Below are positions 31,200 through 39,544 of a stretch of DNA of 64,000 nucleotides, piece by piece. The notes beneath the pieces were generated by a model that worked only from the letters and a program-made list of their open reading frames with translations, made no database searches and had not been told where the DNA came from. Every line of letters starts with the position of its first letter. The stretch's first letter is position 1. Source of the stretch: Luteimonas fraxinea (GTDB lineage: Bacteria; Pseudomonadota; Gammaproteobacteria; Xanthomonadales; Xanthomonadaceae); assembly GCF_021233355.1 (NCBI RefSeq), contig NZ_CP089507.1, positions 2,791,001 to 2,855,000 of the forward strand. Reading direction: 5' to 3'. A program made the position numbers and the translations under genes.

Positions 31200-31909
31200 C
31201 AGTCGTGCACCTCGCCGCGCTGGCGCCGTACCAGCCATTCGGAGGCGAGCAGCGCAGCCAGCGAGATCGCCACCGACACCGCGGCCAGACGCCAGATGCC
31301 GGCTTCGCCGTCGGGCACCTGCATCAGCCCGTAGATCGCCGACGACACCGTCTGCGTCTCGCCGGGGATGTTGGAGACGAAGGTGATCGTCGCGCCGAAT
31401 TCGCCCAGCGCTTTCGCGAACGCGAGCACGGCGCCTGCGATCACGCCCGGCGACGCCAGCGGCAGGGTGATCGTGAAGAACACGCGCCAGGGACTCGCCC
31501 CCAGCGTGGCTGCGGCCTGTTCGAGGCGGCGGTCGACGTTCTCGATCGACAGCCGGATCGTGCGCACCAGCAGCGGGAATCCCATGATCGCGCTCGCCAG
31601 CGCGGCGCCGGTCCAGCGGAATGCGAACGTGATCCCGAGCGTCTCTTCGAGCCAGCGGCCGATCATGCCGTTGCCGCCCAGCAGCACCAGCAGCGCGTAG
31701 CCGACGACCACCGGCGGCAGCACCAGCGGCAGATGCACCAGCGCATCGAGCAGCGACTTGCCGAAGAAACGCCGGCGCGCCAGCAGCCATGCGATCGCGA
31801 TGCCGAATGGCAGGCTGCACAACGCGGCAGCGGCCGCGACCTTCAGGCTGAGCCGGATCGCGACGAGTTCATCGGGCCCGAAGCCCAGCAGCGTGCCCGG
31901 GTCCGCCAT
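31199..31909 (-). CDS. modB: Molybdate ABC transporter permease
   Basis: Inner-membrane permease of 236 residues with five or six transmembrane helices. The binding-protein-dependent transport EAA loop reads EQAAATLGASPWRVFFTITL, the cytoplasmic coupling helix to ModC. FPLLVRTIRLSIENVDRR and ALGEFGATITFVSNIPGETQ match ModB/CysT permeases. It lies 3 bases after modA and overlaps modC. Confidence 0.95.
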   Translation of the reverse strand: MADPGTLLGFGPDELVAIRLSLKVAAAAALCSLPFGIAIAWLLARRRFFGKSLLDALVHLPLVLPPVVVGYALLVLLGGNGMIGRWLEETLGITFAFRWTGAALASAIMGFPLLVRTIRLSIENVDRRLEQAAATLGASPWRVFFTITLPLASPGVIAGAVLAFAKALGEFGATITFVSNIPGETQTVSSAIYGLMQVPDGEAGIWRLAAVSVAISLAALLASEWLVRRQRGEVHD

Positions 31910-31912
31910 CGA

Positions 31913-32713
31913 TCAGCGGATCGAGAAGCCGTGTTCGCGGAAGATCGCCGACGCGGCCTCGCCGTCGAGCCAGCGCACGAAGGCATCGGCCTGGCGGTTG
32001 CGGCTGGCAGCGATGCGTGCGACCGGGTAGACGATCGCCGGATGGCTGTCGGCCGGGAACGTCGCCAGCACCTTGACCCGCGGTTCGGCCTGGGCATCGC
32101 TGCCGTAGACCACGCCCAGCGGCGCCTCGCCGCGCGCGACGAGCGTGAGCGCCGAGCGCACGCTGTCGGACTCGGCCACGCGCAGCTGCAGGGCAGACCA
32201 CTGGCCCAGCGATTCGAACGCCGCCTTGGCGTACTTGCCGGCCGGCACGCTCGCGGTCAGCGCCAGCGACAGACGACCGCGTGCGCCGAGCAGCGGCAGC
32301 AGGTCGGTGCCGCGCGCGAGCGTCAGCGGCTGCGCGGCGCTGTCGGCCGGCGCGACCAGCACCAGAGTGTTGCCGAGCAGCACGCGGCGCGAGGCGGTAT
32401 CGATAAGGTTGCGCTCTTGCAGCCAGTCCATCCATTCCAGATCGGCGGACACGAACACGTCGGCCGGCGCGCGCTGTTCGATCTGCCGCGCGAGCGCGGA
32501 GCTGGCGGCGTATGAGACGCGTACCGGCTGGCCGGTGTCCTGCTGATAGCGCGCGGCCGCGGCGTCCATCGATTCCTTGAGGCTGGCGGCGGCGAAGACC
32601 GTGATCGGCGCGCGTTCCTGGGCGAACGCCGGCAGGACGGCGAGCGCAGTGAAGACGGTGAGCAGCAGGGCGGCGGACGTGCGCAGCCAGCGGGGGGAGC
32701 GAAGCATGTGCAT
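31913..32713 (-). CDS. modA: Molybdate-binding periplasmic protein
   Basis: Periplasmic solute-binding protein of 266 residues that delivers molybdate or tungstate to ModBC. The signal peptide ends LPAFAQERA. The oxyanion-binding motif [12 protein letters not shown] and the second-lobe [22 protein letters not shown] are canonical. A tandem in-frame ATG occurs at 32713 and 32707; the first is given. It heads the mod operon on the minus strand. Confidence 0.95.
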   Translation of the reverse strand: MHMLRSPRWLRTSAALLLTVFTALAVLPAFAQERAPITVFAAASLKESMDAAAARYQQDTGQPVRVSYAASSALARQIEQRAPADVFVSADLEWMDWLQERNLIDTASRRVLLGNTLVLVAPADSAAQPLTLARGTDLLPLLGARGRLSLALTASVPAGKYAKAAFESLGQWSALQLRVAESDSVRSALTLVARGEAPLGVVYGSDAQAEPRVKVLATFPADSHPAIVYPVARIAASRNRQADAFVRWLDGEAASAIFREHGFSIR

Positions 32714-32740
32714 GGCGATTCCAGTAGGAGGGCGACGGGA

Positions 32741-33250
32741 TCAGGGCGCGGCGATGACGGTGATGCGTTCGACCTGACGCACGCCGCGCGCCGGACGCGT
32801 GTCGTCGGGGACCAGCAGGCGCAACGGACCGCTGTCGGCGTCGAGCGGGGCGCCGTCGCAGCGATCGACCAGATAGACGCCGCGGTTGCCGAGCGTCGCG
32901 TCGAGCTCGCCGAGCGAGAACACCGCGCGGTAGCCGTCACGCGCGCGGACCAGCACGTAGCGATCGAGATGCGCGCCGCGCAACGGTGCGTCCGGCATCG
33001 CGCCGCTGGATTGCAGCAGGGCTGCCAGCGACACGCCTTCGCAGCGCAGCGTGTGGCCGTAGGCGCTGGCCTCGACCGTGTGGCGGGTCAGCGTGGCGCG
33101 TGCGGCGGCGTCCAGCGGCACCACGACCGGCGACGGATCGGCCGGCGTCGCGGCGCGCTGGTGCGCGGCATGGTCATGTGTCTCGGGCGCTTGCGCGTGG
33201 ACCGCGGTGGCCCACAGGAGCAGCGCGGACAGATGCAGACCACGGACCAT
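32741..33250 (-). CDS. Molybdopterin-dependent oxidoreductase-like periplasmic protein
   Basis: A 169-residue secreted protein with signal peptide ending AVHAQAPE and a His-rich stretch (THDHAAHQ). The body resembles the oxidoreductase molybdopterin-binding fold of the SUOX/YedY group: SLAALLQSSGAMPDAPLRGA, DGYRAVFSLGELD, GPLRLLVPDDTRPARGVRQV. It is about a single domain in length and may lack full cofactor ligands. It lies 27 bases upstream of modA on the same strand, which supports a molybdenum link. Confidence 0.72.
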   Translation of the reverse strand: MVRGLHLSALLLWATAVHAQAPETHDHAAHQRAATPADPSPVVVPLDAAARATLTRHTVEASAYGHTLRCEGVSLAALLQSSGAMPDAPLRGAHLDRYVLVRARDGYRAVFSLGELDATLGNRGVYLVDRCDGAPLDADSGPLRLLVPDDTRPARGVRQVERITVIAAP

Positions 33251-33312
33251 GGCGGCTTCCCTCGTTATGAACGCACGAGCATAACGGCCGGCCGCACCGG
33301 CGACAACGCGCC

Positions 33313-34179
33313 TCAGACCGTGTCGATCGGAAGCTTCAGATACCGCACGCCGTTGGCATCGGCCTCGGGCAGGGCTCCAGCGCGGATGTTGGTCTGTACG
33401 GACGGCAGCAGCAGCGCCGGCATCGGCAGCGTTGCGTCGCGGGCCTCGCGCAGGGCGACGAAGGTGGCCGCGTCGATGTGGTGGCCGACGTGGATGTTCT
33501 CGCGCTTCTGCGCGCCGATCGTGGTCTCGCAGGCCACCGCGCGGCCGCCGGGGCCATAGTCGTGGCAGACGAATACGCGGGTGGCGTCGGGCAGTTCGAA
33601 CATGCGCTGGATCGAGCGGTACAGCGTGGCCGCATCGCCGCCAGGGAAATCGCAGCGGGCGGTGCCGCCGTCAGGCATGAACAGCGAGTCGCCCGTGAAC
33701 AGCGCATCGCCGATCAGGTAGGCATTGCTGTCGCTGGTATGGCCGGGCACCGGAATCGTGCGGCCTTCGAGCGCGCCGATCGCGAACGTGGCATCGGCTG
33801 CGAACAGCCGGTCGAACTGCGAGCCGTCGACCGGAAAATGCTCACCCAGATTGAAGATCGGCCGGAAGGTCTTCTGCACCGTGCGGATGCCGTCGCCGAT
33901 CGCCAGGCGCGCGTCGGGCAGTTGCTGGCGCAGCCAGTCGCCGGCCGACAGGTGATCGGCGTGGGCGTGTGTCTCGAGGATCCACTGCACGTCGAGGCCG
34001 TGCGCCTGCACGTGTTCGAGCAGCAGCATCGCCGAGGCCGATGACGTGCGCGCCGAGGCCATGTCGAAGTCCAGCACCGGATCGACGATCGCCGCCGCGT
34101 TCGATGACGGGTCGCGCACGATGTAGCTCCACGTGCCGCTGCCAGCGTGGTGGAACGGGGTGACCTGCGGTGGCGGCAT
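33313..34179 (-). CDS. MBL-fold persulfide dioxygenase-like hydrolase
   Basis: Metallo-beta-lactamase fold protein of 288 residues, ETHE1/Blh-like. The metal motif ETHAHADHLSAG is present, as are PVPGHTSDSNAYLIGDALFTGDSLFMPDGGTARCDFPGGDA-type segments (given in pieces) and VFVCHDYGPGG. The family uses a mononuclear iron to oxidise glutathione persulfide, or acts as a glyoxalase II-like hydrolase. The ATG at 34179 has GGAGG 5 bases upstream. Downstream residues KRENIHVGHHID match persulfide dioxygenase-type proteins. Confidence 0.86.
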   Translation of the reverse strand: MPPPQVTPFHHAGSGTWSYIVRDPSSNAAAIVDPVLDFDMASARTSSASAMLLLEHVQAHGLDVQWILETHAHADHLSAGDWLRQQLPDARLAIGDGIRTVQKTFRPIFNLGEHFPVDGSQFDRLFAADATFAIGALEGRTIPVPGHTSDSNAYLIGDALFTGDSLFMPDGGTARCDFPGGDAATLYRSIQRMFELPDATRVFVCHDYGPGGRAVACETTIGAQKRENIHVGHHIDAATFVALREARDATLPMPALLLPSVQTNIRAGALPEADANGVRYLKLPIDTV

Positions 34180-34284
34180 CGCGATCCTCCTGGGAGCGTG
34201 GGCGGCGCACGCCGTCCGGACGGCGTGTACTCCGCGACCGATGCTAGTCCACGCGGCCCGCGCGGACGTTGCGATTGCGTAATG

Positions 34285-35106
34285 TCAGCGTTGCGCGGGC
34301 GGCGCGAGCGCGGTGTTCAGCAGTGCACCGAGACGGGCGCCCGCATCGCGCAGTTCCTGTTCGGCCTGCGGCAGGTGCGCGGTCACGTAGGCCTCGTTGA
34401 CGCGTGCGCGGCGCGGATAGACACCCGGCGCCAACGCGATGCGGCAGGCCGCTTCGGCCCAGTCGGCGGCCGGCGGTGGCAGGCGCACTGGACCGCTGGG
34501 ATTGGCCGATGGCGCACGCGCGCCGATCCGCGCCAGCCAGGCATCGCCGGACAGGTTCTGGCTGTTGAGCATCCCGCTGTCCCAGAACGCGTGCAGGTTG
34601 GTGCCGCGGCCGCGGAAATTGATCTGTTGGTCGTTGCCGCCGCGGTCGTGGCCGTAGCCGGCATGCATCGGTTGGTGCGCATCGCCGGTGAAATGCACGA
34701 CGAACTTCAGCGCCTGCGCCCGCTCGGCGCGCGGACGGGTGCGGTCGGCGAGGATCGCGGTCTGCGTCTTGATTGCTTCGACCACACAATTGCCGTCCGG
34801 ACAGTCGCGTCGCGCCTCGTATCGGCAGTTCGACTCGCCGATGTTGACGTAGTGCCAGGGCGCCGAGCGCTTGCCCAGATCCGGGTCGTGCTCACGCAGA
34901 TCGTCGGCCCAGCTGGCGATGCCGGGCAGGGTGGGATCGGGCTCGCCGGCCAGCAGCCGGGACACCTCGGCGCGCGCGGCCGGCGTCAGATCGCGCTCGG
35001 CGATCTGCGCCACCAGACGGTGACCAAGCTTGCCCCAGGCGAGGGCGGATGAAGGGAGGGCGAAGGCGGCCAGCAGGCCACCGCATAGAAGAATTCGAAG
35101 CAGCAT
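34285..35106 (-). CDS. S1/P1-type nuclease
   Basis: Secreted zinc-dependent nuclease of 273 residues. The signal peptide ends SSALA, leaving Trp as the mature N-terminus (WGKLGHRLVAQIAE). That Trp is a zinc ligand in S1/P1 nucleases. Other ligands are visible in ASWADDLREHDPDLG, WHYVNIGE, KFVVHFTGDAHQPMHAG and GRGTNLHAFWDSGM. It degrades single-stranded DNA or RNA in the periplasm or outside. It is the last typical high-GC core gene before the composition change near 35.2 kb. Confidence 0.92.
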   Translation of the reverse strand: MLLRILLCGGLLAAFALPSSALAWGKLGHRLVAQIAERDLTPAARAEVSRLLAGEPDPTLPGIASWADDLREHDPDLGKRSAPWHYVNIGESNCRYEARRDCPDGNCVVEAIKTQTAILADRTRPRAERAQALKFVVHFTGDAHQPMHAGYGHDRGGNDQQINFRGRGTNLHAFWDSGMLNSQNLSGDAWLARIGARAPSANPSGPVRLPPPAADWAEAACRIALAPGVYPRRARVNEAYVTAHLPQAEQELRDAGARLGALLNTALAPPAQR

Positions 35107-35282
35107 GGGCGAAGTTTAACCGGCCGGAATACCTACCATGCACATAGGAGAAGCCCGATGGCGTTGGGAAGGTGAGCATCAGTCGTCATCAGCGCTCTTG
35201 ATGTCTCCTTACGAGCCCCATCCGCCTAGCACGGCTTCGACCAAATGAGGGAAAATGCCGGATCGCTTAAGACAGAGCCATC

Positions 35283-35489
35283 ATGTCCGTCATGGGCCCA
35301 GCCAAGCGCAAGCAGATCAGGAATCAGCGCGAAGCAATCCGATCGCTCAACATCGCCAGCGCTGTGGATAAGGATATTTTTCATGCAGCAGTGCGCGACG
35401 GAATTGCAGCCGCCAATCGCGGTGAATTCGCGAGTCGCGACGAGATCAAAGCGATGTTTGCCAAGTGGGGCGTAGACGGCGTGGCCTGA
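35283..35489 (+). CDS. Small antitoxin-like protein, no toxin partner seen
   Basis: A 68-residue basic protein. Its C-terminal half, VRDGIAAANRGEFASRDEIK followed by AMFAKWG, resembles the C-terminal region of ParD/RelB-type antitoxins (the G-x-A-x-A-x-G-x-x-x-S-x-x-E pattern). No toxin-sized plus-strand ORF follows; the next 500 bases hold a broken minus-strand gene. The ribosome binding site is weak. It may be an orphan remnant or a solitary regulator. Confidence 0.5.
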   Translation: MSVMGPAKRKQIRNQREAIRSLNIASAVDKDIFHAAVRDGIAAANRGEFASRDEIKAMFAKWGVDGVA

Positions 35490-36016
35490 GCGCCTTGAAC
35501 CTGTGCCGCGAAGTCAACCTTCGTCTGGGGCGCGAAAATTTGAATCAACGAGATTTTCGTTGAGCGCGTAAGCGGAGGTTGAACCAAGCCTACGCGCCGT
35601 GCGGCTCGAATCGGATCTCCCAATCGATTCCGGCTGGCAGCAGCACTCGCACTTGTTCGCCCTGTTGCACTGCCTCCCTCCGCGAGCGCGTGAGCAGCAC
35701 ATATGGCGCCCAACTGGCCTTCGAAGGCCTCGTGATGACGGCCGGGCGCTTCCACCTCAAAGCGCCCAGCGCCGAGCTCGCTTACCTTGATGTTGATCAT
35801 GACCTTCTCCCTTTAGGCACTGAGGAGATGCTTGTGTCTCTCACAAGACTGCGTCTGTAAGAAATCGCCGCAGCTGGGTGTCGCCGCTTCTTGCTCAATG
35901 CCAAGAGGTCGATGATCGCCGTCTGTTGGACGGTAGGCAGCAAGGTCAAGCTCGCAAAGCTTTGATCGCAATGATCAGGCTATCCGCACAACTACCGAAA
36001 GGGCAGCCCCGCTGTT
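35490..36016. other. Gap between the antitoxin-like gene and the XRE gene
   Basis: Apart from the frameshifted gene at 35590-35800, I see no supported gene, repeat or terminator in these 527 bases. Confidence 0.5.
35590..35800 (-). pseudogene. Small gene broken by an apparent one-base frameshift
   Basis: A strong Shine-Dalgarno (GGGAGAAGG) precedes the ATG at 35800. The frame opens MINIKVSELGAGRFEVEAPG and runs to ICAAHALA. It then loses sense, while the +1 frame continues well as REAVQQGEQVRVLLPAGIDW to a TAG at 35590-35592. Removing one G in the GCGGAGGGAGG run near 35680 would join them into one protein of about 69 residues. It could be a true pseudogene or a base-call error. The function is unknown. 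Confidence 0.55.
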
Positions 36017-36301
36017 CTAACGTTTTGCATTCGCCCGCCCTTTGAAGCTAGAGATCAACTCAGCGAGGTCGTCATCCTCAGCGTAGAAGTAGGCAGTAGG
36101 AAGTTTGAGCACTTCCGCAATTCGCTGCAGAGTCTGAAGATCGGGCTGATGAACGCCGGTCTCGTAGCGATTGACTCTAGTACTGGCGACAAACTCGTCT
36201 AGACCTGCCTGGATACCCAATGCGCGTTGAGAGATGCCCTGCGCATCTCTTGCCTCTCTCAGCCTTCGGCTATAGACGGGCAGTGGCCCCCGATCAGCCA
36301 T
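36017..36301 (-). CDS. XRE-family transcriptional regulator, short paralogue
   Basis: A DNA-binding protein of 94 residues made of a single Cro/CI helix-turn-helix (about residues 10-66): SRRLREARDAQGISQRALGI, then VNRYETGVHQPDLQTLQRIA, then LPTAYFYAEDDDLAELISSF. It is closely similar along its whole length to the XRE protein encoded at 36412-36867, so the two are tandem paralogues. A perfect palindrome (36362-36378) lies 60 bases upstream of its ATG and is a candidate operator. Confidence 0.9.
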   Translation of the reverse strand: MADRGPLPVYSRRLREARDAQGISQRALGIQAGLDEFVASTRVNRYETGVHQPDLQTLQRIAEVLKLPTAYFYAEDDDLAELISSFKGRANAKR

Positions 36302-36361
36302 GCTCGCGTACGTTCGGTGCTTCCATGCAATGAAGCTTCCGGGTACGCACGCCTGGGCGAT

Positions 36362-36378
36362 ACTACGTTTAACGTAGT
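36362..36378. promoter_or_regulatory. Palindrome 1, putative XRE operator
   Basis: ACTACGTT-T-AACGTAGT, with perfect 8-bp arms. It lies upstream of the short XRE gene. On the minus strand it is followed by TATCG, so it would overlap a TAGTAT -10-like hexamer. The same arms recur at 36924 and 36951. Confidence 0.75.
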
Positions 36379-36411
36379 AGAACGCCGGCGTTGCGCTCCA
36401 CTCGACTCTCG

Positions 36412-36867
<456 letters not shown>

Positions 36868-36923
36868 GTGTCCATTTCCGTTTCAGACACAACAAAGACT
36901 CTGCCGAGCGGCTTGACATCGAT

Positions 36924-36940
36924 ACTACGTAATACGTAGT
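36924..36940. promoter_or_regulatory. Palindrome 2, putative XRE operator
   Basis: ACTACGTA-A-TACGTAGT, with perfect 8-bp arms. It lies between the divergent tailed XRE gene and the TonB receptor gene. A TTGACA hexamer (36913-36918) abuts it on the plus strand. Confidence 0.75.
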
Positions 36941-36950
36941 GTCTCCATTG

Positions 36951-36965
36951 CTACGTTTAACGTAG
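36951..36965. promoter_or_regulatory. Palindrome 3, putative XRE operator
   Basis: CTACGTT-T-AACGTAG, the same core as palindrome 1. It is 26 bp centre-to-centre from palindrome 2 and 114 bases before the TonB receptor start. Confidence 0.72.
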
Positions 36966-37079
36966 TAACGGAGGGTTTGCTTTGCGCACCGCCGAGGCAG
37001 CAGCACGCCGCTGCGCTTGTAGATGAATTACGCAGAGCAATACGAACTTGGGCCGGCAGCGAACGAAGGAGAGATATCT

Positions 37080-39503
37080 ATGGAATGCACAGGAAGTGGA
37101 AGGCACATGCCAATGATCGAGCGAATCTCAAAAGGATCGTTTGTTCTTGCGCTATTGATGACGAGCGCCGCGATAGCGCAAGACTCGCGGGAAGCAGTAG
37201 AAGCGAGTGAAGCTCGAGAAGACGCTACGAGGCCGTCAGCCGGACCTGTGCCGCCAATGGCGAGAGTTCAGGGATCTGATGCGACGGAACTCGACGCAGT
37301 AACGGTCACCGGCACCCGCATCCGTGGCGGCAACACGCCTTCGCCGGTAATCACCCTCGGCAGCGAGCGCATCCGCGAAGAGGGCTTCTCGGATCTCGGC
37401 GAAGTGATCCGCAGCGTGCCGCAGAACTTCAGCGGCGGGCAGAACCCCGGCGTGCTCAGCGGCAACATTTCAGGTGCTGGCAATGCCAACCAGAACATGA
37501 CGGGTGGATCGGGCCTCAACCTCCGCGGTCTGGGCGCTGACGCCACACTGACGTTGCTCAACGGCCGGCGCATGGCCTACGGCGGTTTTACGCAGTCGGT
37601 GGACATCAGCGCGATTCCGGTCGAGGCGGTGGAGCGCATCGAGATCGTCGCTGACGGGGCATCGGCCATCTATGGCTCTGATGCGGTCGGCGGCGTGGGC
37701 AATGTAGTGCTCAAGCGCGACTACGATGGCGTGGGCATTGGTGCGCGCTTGGGCGCGGCCACGCAGGGCGGGTTGTCCACGCGCGAGTACACGGTTACGA
37801 CAGGCGCTACGTGGTCGGGTGGCGGGATGATCGCCACGTACAAGGATGCATCCGTCGATCCGATCTACAGCGATAGGCGTGGCTACACCGAGCAATTGGT
37901 GGACCCCTCGACGCTGTATCCCGGCAGCGATCTGCGCAGTGGCCTGTTGAGCGCCCACCAGTCGCTGGGCGACGCAGTAGAACTGCGGGTGGATGCACTG
38001 CGCACCGAGCGCGATCAACTGCACCACTACAACTGGGCCGGGCGGCACAGCGTGGTCACGCCGCACACGATGACGACGCTGGTGGCCCCGAGCGCCGAGG
38101 TGTGGTTGCCCAATGACTGGAGTCTGTCGGTCAGCGGCGCATTTGGCCGAGGCACTCACGATCAGGTGCGCCGCGAGACGATCACCACCACCGGCGTCAC
38201 CAGCATTTCTGACGTGTGCTACTGCAACGAAAGCCGCAGTCATGAGATTGGCGCCGAGGGCCCGCTCTTCGCGCTACCGGCGGGGGACGCGCGTGTGGCA
38301 ACTGGCCTGGGCCAGCGCCGAAACACGTTTCGAAGTACCAATCACGTCACGGGCATTAACACTGTTGACGGTAGCGAGAGCGCGCGATTCGCTTATGCCG
38401 AGATCGATGTGCCGCTGGTCGCGCCGGCGCAGGGAAGGGCGGGGATTGAGCGCCTGTCGGTGACCGCGGCCGCGCGCGCCGAGGACTACAGCAGCTTTGG
38501 ACAGGTCACCACGCCGAAGCTCGGCCTGATCTATGGCCCCAGTCCCGACATGACGTTGAAGGCGTCATGGGGCAGATCGTTCAAGGCGCCCACGCTGTTC
38601 GAGCGGTATGCATCCGCCGACGCCTGGCTGTACCACCCCAGCAGCTTTGGGGGTACGGGTTATGCAGCCGATGCTGCCGTGCTGGCAGTGACCGGCGGCA
38701 ACCGCGATCTCGACCCCGAGCGCGCGACCACCCGGTCTGTGTCCCTGGCTTGGCATCCCAGCGCGTTGCCGGGGCTGGAAGCAGAACTGACATGGTTCCA
38801 GGTGGCCTACACCAGCCGGGTCATCCAGCCTATCGCAAACCCCACCCAAGCGCTGAGCAGCGCGCTGTATGCACCCTTCGTGGATTTGTCGCCACCACTG
38901 ACGGCACAACAGGCGTTGCTAGACCGGGCCGATACGTTTCGCAGCGCGACTGGTATGCCTTATGACCCAGACAAGATCGCAGCCCTCGTGTATCTGCAAT
39001 ACGTCAATGTGGCGCGCCAGGACATCCGGGGTGTCGATGTGTCCGGAACCTATCGCACCGATCTGGCGCTGGGCTCGCTAACGCTTCGGGGCTCGGCAAG
39101 CTGGCTGGATAGCAGCCAGCAGACGATCCCCGGGCAGGCGGCGTATGACTTGTCGGGCACGTTGTTCAGTCCGGCCAAGCTCAACGCGCGGCTAGGTGGC
39201 GTGTGGAAGCGGGGAGGCTTCTCGGGGTCCACATTCTTCAACCACAGCAGCGGCGTGACGAACCGGTTGGATGCGGTGAAGTCCGCGTCCTTCACCACGA
39301 TGGATCTATCGCTTCGCTACGCGACCGACCGGCAAGGCGGCGTGCTCGCCGGCTCGGAGGTCGCGCTTGCAGTAGACAACGTGTTGAACCGCGATCCGCC
39401 CCAGTACCAGGTGACGGCGCCGCTCTACGTGGCCCCCTACGACTCGTCGAACTACTCGCCGATCGGTCGTTTTGTCTCCCTGTCTGTCGCCAAGCACTGG
39501 TGA
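37080..39503 (+). CDS. TonB-dependent outer-membrane receptor of the lasso peptide locus
   Basis: Outer-membrane active-transport receptor of 807 residues. A signal peptide ends AAIAQDSR. It is followed by a TonB-box-like segment (ELDAVTVTGTR), a plug domain (NTPSPVITLGSERIREEGFS, LNLRGLGADATLTLLNGRRM, VERIEIVADGASAIYGSDAV) and a 22-strand barrel. The C-terminus ends in the aromatic RFVSLSVAKHW. The ATG at 37080 is chosen because AAGGAG (37066-37071) lies 8 bases before it; an ATG at 37023 has no such site. Directly downstream is the isopeptidase gene. In proteobacterial lasso clusters such receptors are thought to re-import the peptide or a derivative. Confidence 0.93.
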   Translation: MECTGSGRHMPMIERISKGSFVLALLMTSAAIAQDSREAVEASEAREDATRPSAGPVPPMARVQGSDATELDAVTVTGTRIRGGNTPSPVITLGSERIREEGFSDLGEVIRSVPQNFSGGQNPGVLSGNISGAGNANQNMTGGSGLNLRGLGADATLTLLNGRRMAYGGFTQSVDISAIPVEAVERIEIVADGASAIYGSDAVGGVGNVVLKRDYDGVGIGARLGAATQGGLSTREYTVTTGATWSGGGMIATYKDASVDPIYSDRRGYTEQLVDPSTLYPGSDLRSGLLSAHQSLGDAVELRVDALRTERDQLHHYNWAGRHSVVTPHTMTTLVAPSAEVWLPNDWSLSVSGAFGRGTHDQVRRETITTTGVTSISDVCYCNESRSHEIGAEGPLFALPAGDARVATGLGQRRNTFRSTNHVTGINTVDGSESARFAYAEIDVPLVAPAQGRAGIERLSVTAAARAEDYSSFGQVTTPKLGLIYGPSPDMTLKASWGRSFKAPTLFERYASADAWLYHPSSFGGTGYAADAAVLAVTGGNRDLDPERATTRSVSLAWHPSALPGLEAELTWFQVAYTSRVIQPIANPTQALSSALYAPFVDLSPPLTAQQALLDRADTFRSATGMPYDPDKIAALVYLQYVNVARQDIRGVDVSGTYRTDLALGSLTLRGSASWLDSSQQTIPGQAAYDLSGTLFSPAKLNARLGGVWKRGGFSGSTFFNHSSGVTNRLDAVKSASFTTMDLSLRYATDRQGGVLAGSEVALAVDNVLNRDPPQYQVTAPLYVAPYDSSNYSPIGRFVSLSVAKHW

Positions 39504-39544
39504 CGTGCGCCGGCAATGCTGGTGACGAGGTCGAGGAAATTCCA

